Shown in pieces: positions 57,720 through 64,000 of a stretch of 64,000 bases of DNA. The notes below the pieces were generated by a model, which was given only the letters and a program-made list of their open reading frames with translations, did not search any database and had not been told where the DNA came from. The number at the start of each line of letters is the position of its first letter. Position 1 is the first letter of the stretch. The translations under genes and the position numbers were made by a program. The stretch is from Lineus longissimus (Eukaryota > Nemertea > Pilidiophora > Heteronemertea > Lineidae). The stretch lies in the NCBI RefSeq assembly GCF_910592395.1, contig NC_088326.1, positions 1,679,001 through 1,743,000 of the forward strand. Reading direction: 5' to 3'.

Positions 57720-58060
57720 CCTCCCCGCAGAGAAACGATTTCAGCTAATTTCCTGTAAAGACTTCCCTTTCTTTAGATGTCGGGCTAATATCAGACAACT
57801 CATCCTGTCTTACACCATGTTCAGCCTCTAGCAATGTAGTCTTGATTACAGAAAGTACCAAAAAGACTCGCAGGGACTTTATGGAGTTACTCAGGCAGAG
57901 CACGCTTTTGGTTGCAAGGGGCTTCTCCCCTCAGAGAGATGATTTCAGCTAATTTCCTCTCTGAGGTTCCCTTTCTTTCGATGTAAAGAACTCGGGGCTA
58001 ACATTGCTGTTATCAGATAGTCCTTCCTGTGGTACACCGTGTTCAGCCTCAAGCAATGCT
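57720..58060 (+). repeat. Imperfect ~135-bp tandem duplication
   Basis: Copies at 57720-57850 and 57925-58060 share GATTTCAGCTAATTTCCT, CCCTTTCTTT.GATGT and GTTCAGCCTC.AGCAATG. A related pair with GGAGTGACCTTTGG lies at 58525-58600 and 58795-58870. Confidence 0.7.
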
Positions 58061-60476
58061 GTTAAAGATGTCGCCGCTCAGTAAGAGGACGTCGACGATT
58101 GAGTGGGATCATTTGGCAGCCTATGTGTGTTGTCCGCGTTGTTGCTAAGTTACCTATCATGGTCATTGTCGTCTCCGGGCTTTGTCCAGTATTCAGGAAG
58201 CTACAAGCTGTCAAAACTGCAGGGAAACCATTAAAAAATCTTCACAGAATGAAAAGTGATATGTCCCTTTCTCCTCAAATGGATCCATTTTCCCTGTCAG
58301 AGCTTCTTTCTCTGGCCACGACGTGGTCTGGTTGCTTGGTTACCTGTCACCTCCATTGTTGTATCCTCGTCAGAAGGTGATGGCATTGGAGCAATTGTCT
58401 CTGCTCAAAGTGTTGGTGTCGTTGAGAAACCATTTTCGGCATAATCTTCACAACGGGTAAATCAATACTTCCCTGATATCCACGGTGGAAGGTAGAGTCC
58501 CTAAGAGGTAGCATCCTTTTTCAAATCTTCCTGGCTGCAACTTGACCAGATACTCCATTAGTGTCAGGAAGCCAGTGGAATTAGTTGGAGTGACCTTTGG
58601 TCGAAGGAAGCTTCCGTCTTTGACGAAGGGTATTGGTGGTTGTGCTGTGTGCAGCAACTGTCCCTTGCCAATACGTTTTGTCAGAGAAGTCATTTTCGAC
58701 AAAACCTTTGTGAAGGGAACTGGATACTTCTCTTTCTCCCGACGGTGAGACTGAGCAGTAAGGAGCTGGATTGATCCTTTCCCCTGTAAAAGTAATCTTC
58801 CTGGCAATATCGTGGCCAGATCCATTAGTAACTAGAAGCCAGTCGCGTTGGCAGGAGTGACCTTTGGGGCAACGACGGACCCCTCTTAGTGAAAGAAAAA
58901 GGTAGCTTTTATGGAAGGTTTTCTGGTCTTCGATCGATGATCAGGCCTACTGTGATGTCTTGACTTGGGAATGATACTGTTCTTGAGCTGCAAGAGGGTT
59001 GTCATTCTGTAAGATGTAAGATAATCTTATGAGTATGTGTTTTTTCCCCATCAGTAAAGAGAACCAACGTTTTATCTTGATCTCAGATGCCAAACATCCT
59101 TAGGGAAGTGTTCTGATGGAAAGCAACAGACTTGGGATGATGAAAGGTACTCGACATGCAAGTAGTAGACTTGATTTTATCGTTGGCACGAATCCGGAAC
59201 AGCAAGTAGTAGAGGAATTCCTTTGTTTCCTCGAGAATTCCTATAAATTGGTTTCTTACGTCATGTCAGCACTCGCTGTTGTTGGTGCGAATAATCATGT
59301 TGAATTGCTTGCGAATGAAGTGCTGTTTCTTCAACCAATGTAACCAATGTAACCAATGTAACTTCTGCTTCAACCAATGTTTGCTAGAATCTGCTGGAAT
59401 CACAAAAGGATTCTACTTGAGAGCATGCACCAGACTTCTGATGAAATAGACATTTCTCCCAATTCATGCCGCATAGCCTTTGGCAAGCTCTAAATCTATT
59501 AGCTTCTCCCTTGCATGATTAGTTCGAGGTATGCACATTGTTATGCAAAGATGGATGCAACTCGCAGAAAATCATCCGCACTAAATGAATCAGGATTAAA
59601 TGAACCTGAAGATGGCTACTCTCAGCATTGGTATGTGGGGGAGTTTGGGTAATGACTTGGCCGAGACAATTTATGATCATGGGGCAAGATATAATGGCGC
59701 TGGTGCAGTAGAAATGGCTGGTAGAAATAACCATACAATGTCCCTTGTGTTGTAATGCATCACACCCATGGTTCATAGAATGGTTTTGGTCGGTGAAATG
59801 CTAGGTATAGGACTGGCACATAAACCTGAAATTCAATCGTGCCAAGATTTAGTGCGTAGAACTTTCGAAATTTAGAATTATGCCAGGTTCTGTCGGAGTT
59901 CTGGTGATATGCCAGATTGGTTCCGTGGCCATTGAATGCTGTTCTGATAATTAGATGTCACGGATGGCCCACTAGTGAGTTGTGAAGTGAATACGGACAT
60001 GAACTCTTACGACGATTATAGTCTTTCACAGATCGTCAAAAGAGTTTGTGATTTTGAGAGCATGTTTGTACCACAAGTGATTTGCCTTAGATATTCAGTA
60101 GCATGTGCCAAATAGTCGACACGTCTCCCCTAATGAAATAATTGTCAATTGTTGTAAACATTTATTGACCAAGATTGTACTTGATCGTGTGTTGAATAAA
60201 CTGTTTATATTAAGATATATGTAGCGTGATGATTCATTCGATTTCTATTTGCTTTTCTTGGTAAGTGTATATTGATTTCATGAAAGTGAAACCACTTGAA
60301 AGTAAGTTTGGGAGTAATGGCATGGCATAGCGTTTGATATCCTATCTGCTATAAGGTTATCTGATGTACAAGCATGTTACGCCATTGTGTCCAGTTGGCA
60401 GCGCGTCTTCATGTGAAATCTCAAGTCACTTCCCACATTAAACATATCGAATCCTTCAAAAATATCATCCCAACTA

Positions 60477-60844
60477 ATGCAAGTATCAATTTGTTTCTTG
60501 TACCCCCCCCCCTCCTCAAGGGTAGTTGAGCTATCACCACCAATCTTTGCCGATGCTTGGGTAGTGTTTATATTTCCTTCAGTGAAAATTTGGCGAAGCT
60601 GAAAAGAATAAGGATGCTAATGTGTCGATGTCTTGTCGAACATACAGCCTTACCCAGTAAAATTAGTCCGGTTACTTTATATGATGGTGACAACTGATAT
60701 ATTGTTGATGGTGATGTCTTGACGAAAGAAAAAGTAGCCTTGGTGAAAAAAGGGTGATGCTTGAGCCTTAAGATGTCGTTATGGGGTGATAAGGTGTCGT
60801 ACCCTTGAAGAGGGGGGGTACAAGACACGAATTGATACTTGCAT
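60477..60844. mobile_element. MITE with ATGCAAGTATCAATT termini (368 bp)
   Basis: ATGCAAGTATCAATTTGTTT.. and ..CGAATTGATACTTGCAT form ~30-bp inverted ends that continue into matching C-run and G-run blocks (CTTGTACCCCCC / GGGGGGTACAAG). The interior is non-coding. Confidence 0.82.
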
Positions 60845-61220
60845 AAGGTTTCCGCCGTTCAATATGTCACTGCCTCGTTATTGAAAAACGACCCCGGTTC
60901 AAGATCCCCGTCAACTTTCACTTGAATAAGTAACTGATTGATTTCATCATGGAATTCCAAGACTGCGGTAATAACGAACTGTTCGAATTGAAAACACAGT
61001 TTTCACCAAATCAAAGCTTCGCTGATGAAATGACATTTTCTTCGCTCGATTTTGTTTTGCTGTGAAATCAATTTGTTAGGCTGTCAAAGGAATTTAGAAG
61101 TCGTTCTACTTGGACATAAACACGTTAAGTAGCTTCATTGGCTCTGTTGTAGATTTGAAGACTGAAATTGTCTTATATGTTCCGCTGTCCAGTAGACCTG
61201 GCCTGAGGTGAAATAGATAG

Positions 61221-61340
61221 TGGGTGATATGAATAAAGACTAGTAAATGATTTTACTTCAGTTTTGTACAGAAAGGCCTAGTGTAAATGTACATGGGGTT
61301 TTCAGTAAAAGCAATTGCTAGTCTTTATTCATATCACCCA
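61221..61340. mobile_element. Foldback MITE, TATGAATAAAGACTAG family, complete
   Basis: TGGGTGATATGAATAAAGAC at the left is mirrored by GTCTTTATTCATATCACCCA at the right. The middle (TACTTCAGTTTTGTACAGAA) matches the copy in the FBXO16 3' UTR. Confidence 0.9.
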
Positions 61341-63447
61341 TTGTGTGTCTCTGAAATGGCTCGGGTTTTGCTTTCTCTCTGCACATTGTTAAAATAGGCC
61401 TCAGCAGTTCCAACCATTCTTTCCTCATTCACCAAACGCTGCTGATACCTACGTGCACCCAAGATTATGAAACATACGTCATCCGCCTCTGTTTCCCAAA
61501 AAATCTTGTTTCATTCATATCAGCCGAGTTGCTTTATCATTTTTATTCCGTTTGCCTCATTTGCTGCGACGGTAAGAAACTCATTTGCAAATTAGGAAGC
61601 TTTCCTGTGAGCTTCTTATCGGGGGCGGCAGAGTTTTTAGGTGGCCGTTAATCGCGCCGACATCAAAAGTATGTTTTTATCTATCATGTCGGGGAGGCGA
61701 AAAGTCTTATTTGCAAATGAGAAGACGCTCTGTTAAAGGACAAGTAAGGGATGGTGCAAAGATCGTGTGGAGGTAGGCGCTGTGGCCAGACGTTTGGGTT
61801 GAAATAACACGCTACAAGTCGGCGCGAACGCTGAAGAAGAAGATGACGTGTCTGTCTAGTGTTTACCCTTCCTAAGTTTTAGATATCTGTTCAGGCATGT
61901 GATGGTAAAATATACCCTTGAAACGTCAACTGCTTTTCATCACCAAATACTTGTGGAGAAACTATATGGCATGCGAATTGATTTCACCGGGTTGAAGACC
62001 ACTCGGGCTGAACAATATCAGTTTTATGTCAACCGGAAATTGTACTCGTTGCTAGAATTCATATTTACTGGTCTGAGGAGTGAACAATGTTCTTGTGTGA
62101 AATTACATACCAGGGTACTGTAATAGTAAAATTAATTGCCCTCTTTATTTTTGCAATGTGCAAAAAGTTCTCTAGAAATTTGAAAGTACTCTGTATTTCA
62201 GCGGATTTTGCCGAATTTCTTTTGGTTTCTGTCAAAAAAGATTTCAAAATTTTTATTTTTCAGGTTTAAGGTTATTCGTTAAGCCTGCGATTGACTGTCA
62301 AGTTTGGGTTTCAAACGATGTTTTCGGTCGTGTGTAGATGTTTCTTGTGGCTCAGAGTGACCACAAGCTGGTCGGCTGAAACTGCTTTATAAATGAATTT
62401 TGGAATATGTAACAAATTCTTTTTAATGTGATGTGAAAAACGAGATGTTAATCAAACACCATTGTTAAGATCTCCTAGTGGATAATTTTGAGGGCCACAT
62501 GATGCGTTGATTGACACTAATAACATGATACAACTGATGCCACCAAACTAATTGATAAGCCCAGTATTAAAAAACATCGTAATACATTGCAACACGTTAT
62601 TATGATGAACAAACTCAAACCATCTAATTACGCTCTGGCGAGGAAAAATATCGCTGGAGAAAGTCATTATGTTCTCAAGAAGACCATTAGGTTCACAGCG
62701 AATCTGCTGAGAATAAAAATGGTTGTTAGACGATTACGTGGGGGCCGACGGTGTAATCAATCTTGGAGATGAAACCGGTGAATGGCAGACACCTGCCGAG
62801 CATCTGAATGCCTTGGTAGACAATGGCTGCTTCTGAGATACGTGCAGCTTGACTTCAGAATCTGGATGTTACGGAGAGCTGTGTAGTATATGAGAAGGAG
62901 TAGGGAGGTGGCTTCTTCCTCGTGGGGGTGAAGTTTTTGTTCATATCAACCGACTGTTGCCAAGTTTCTGACTAGTTGGGCCCCTTTGCTGCGATATTTA
63001 CCACTAGAGAGCTGGTTGTTCAGCACATAGGATGCCACACAAGTCTGCTGACCGTGGTTAAAAGAAGAAGCTAAGGTGGTTTGGCCTTGTGACAAGGCCA
63101 AAGGGAACCCTAGCAAACATCATTCTGCAGGGCACAGTAGAGGACGCGGTCTACCAAAGAGGATTTGATTGACGATGTACAGGAATGGATGGGAAAATGG
63201 ACCAGATCTGATCCGCCTCGCAGAGGATAGACAACTATGGCCGCATGTCTGATAGATAAATAGCATCATCCAGCCTGTTGATTAAGTACCGCGTAGCATC
63301 TCTCGTATGTTTCTGTCCATTACTCAGTGCCGACAACACTTCCCTGACATCTTGCTGCAGTTATTCCACACCAACATGACATCCAGCTGCATGTTTGGCG
63401 AAGGCGATCATAATTGTTCACTTGAGCACAATGATGGATGGGTTACG

Positions 63448-63906
63448 TTAGGAGTAGAAGTTGTGACTCAGATGCCTCAATAGACAGATTCTTAATGGAC
63501 TGTTTGCTTTATGATGCAAGCACTTGTTACGTGTTGGTAATGATAAGTGCTTTCTCTTCAGAAGAGTTTCAATCCACACCGTTCCCCGAAACCTGCCGCG
63601 AGTGAATCCGTCGCTTAGCGCAAGCAATTCTGTCACCTCGCCTGCTGAATTTTGGGACGTGCAATCAGATCAGTTACTGGTTCTACCTGTAGAAAAGATA
63701 TCTTCTTGTTGCACATTGCAGCGATTATAGTCGCAGACCGCAGCATCTAAATCGCTCATTTGTGGAGCACCGCATAGAACAGGTTTTTCAATCAAGTTAT
63801 TCAAGAATTCTTGCGAAAGGTTCGACGTTTGCAGTTCATTTGACAGTCTCTTAATGGCTCCTTCACCAAATGATTGATCAAGTTTGGTTAGTGACACGCG
63901 AGGCAT
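63448..63906 (-). CDS. Unassigned minus-strand ORF, possible exon or degenerate coding sequence
   Basis: From ATG 63906 the frame reads MPRVSLTKLDQSFGEGAIKR.. with a balanced composition (FLNNLIEKPVLCGAPQMSDL) and stops at 63670. The same frame then runs on to 63448 (ELLALSDGFTRGRFRGTVWI..). A donor-like CAG|GTAGAA lies just before the stop. It may be a first exon of a gene leaving the window, a decayed coding sequence with one stop, or chance. I do not recognise a family. Confidence 0.25.
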
Positions 63907-64000
63907 GACTCACTGACTCAGTTCGTGACTCAAGACTCAGCCATCTGTTATCACTTGATTAGTTGACTTTGGTCTCTGTAAGGAAGGAGCACTTGTTGGA

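Larger units (their letters stand above)
36540..64000. other. 27-kb region without supported exons (probable first intron)
   Basis: I found no exon with recognised protein similarity on either strand. The interval holds MITEs, a few minisatellites and microsatellites, and several pairs of imperfectly duplicated sequence, listed separately. ORFs of 60-160 codons here are consistent with chance. Confidence 0.45.

Noticed and set aside
58448-58825. 125-codon minus-strand ORF as a gene
   Set aside because: No recognisable domain, it overlaps imperfect duplications, and no splice or promoter signal supports it.

Overview
This is a stretch of animal nuclear genome. It has short phase-consistent introns with GT..AG borders, a dense population of small inverted-repeat transposons, a tRNA-derived SINE and an intact Ty3/Gypsy LTR retrotransposon. 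The proteins align best, from memory, to vertebrate FBXO16, RNF217 and prolyl endopeptidase (PREP). The repeat landscape (SINE tail with GCGCTATATAAATGC, many TIR/foldback MITEs, satellite-bearing elements) suggests a marine invertebrate such as a lophotrochozoan or invertebrate deuterostome. The species cannot be fixed from the sequence.

Layout. 178-13070 (+): a six-exon FBXO16-like F-box gene. Its second intron is 11 kb because it carries a 9.7-kb Ty3/Gypsy element (1255-10963) with gag and pol reading frames joined by a -1 frameshift signal. 13071-14848: probable FBXO16 3' UTR and two MITE copies. 14849-14980: an unrecognised 43-codon exon or mini-ORF. 15575-18108 (-): a four-exon RBR ubiquitin ligase of the RNF217 type, with a C-terminal acidic exon that human RNF217, as I recall it, lacks. 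18109-25148: repeat-rich intergenic DNA dominated by a 4.4-kb inverted-repeat element (18895-23289) holding three kinds of tandem repeat, bracketed by two direct copies of another repeat. 25149-32761 (+): a complete 18-exon prolyl endopeptidase gene (712 residues, all splice phases consistent) with MITEs and a SINE in its introns. 32762-36473: no recognised gene. 36474-36539 (+): a first coding exon encoding a signal peptide and ending in a strong donor. 36540-64000: no exon I can support; it is probably the first intron of that secreted or membrane protein gene, and holds MITEs, minisatellites and several imperfectly duplicated single-copy-like segments. A conceptual minus-strand ORF near 63.9 kb is unassigned.

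The host genes are not an operon and share no obvious pathway: an SCF substrate receptor, an RBR E3 ligase and a cytosolic serine peptidase. The most unusual object is the retrotransposon. Its 5' LTR is a head-to-head pair of LTR pieces, yet the whole unit is flanked by a matching TTTG, which suggests it integrated already rearranged. Its leader also carries an exact 245-bp copy of the protease-coding segment.
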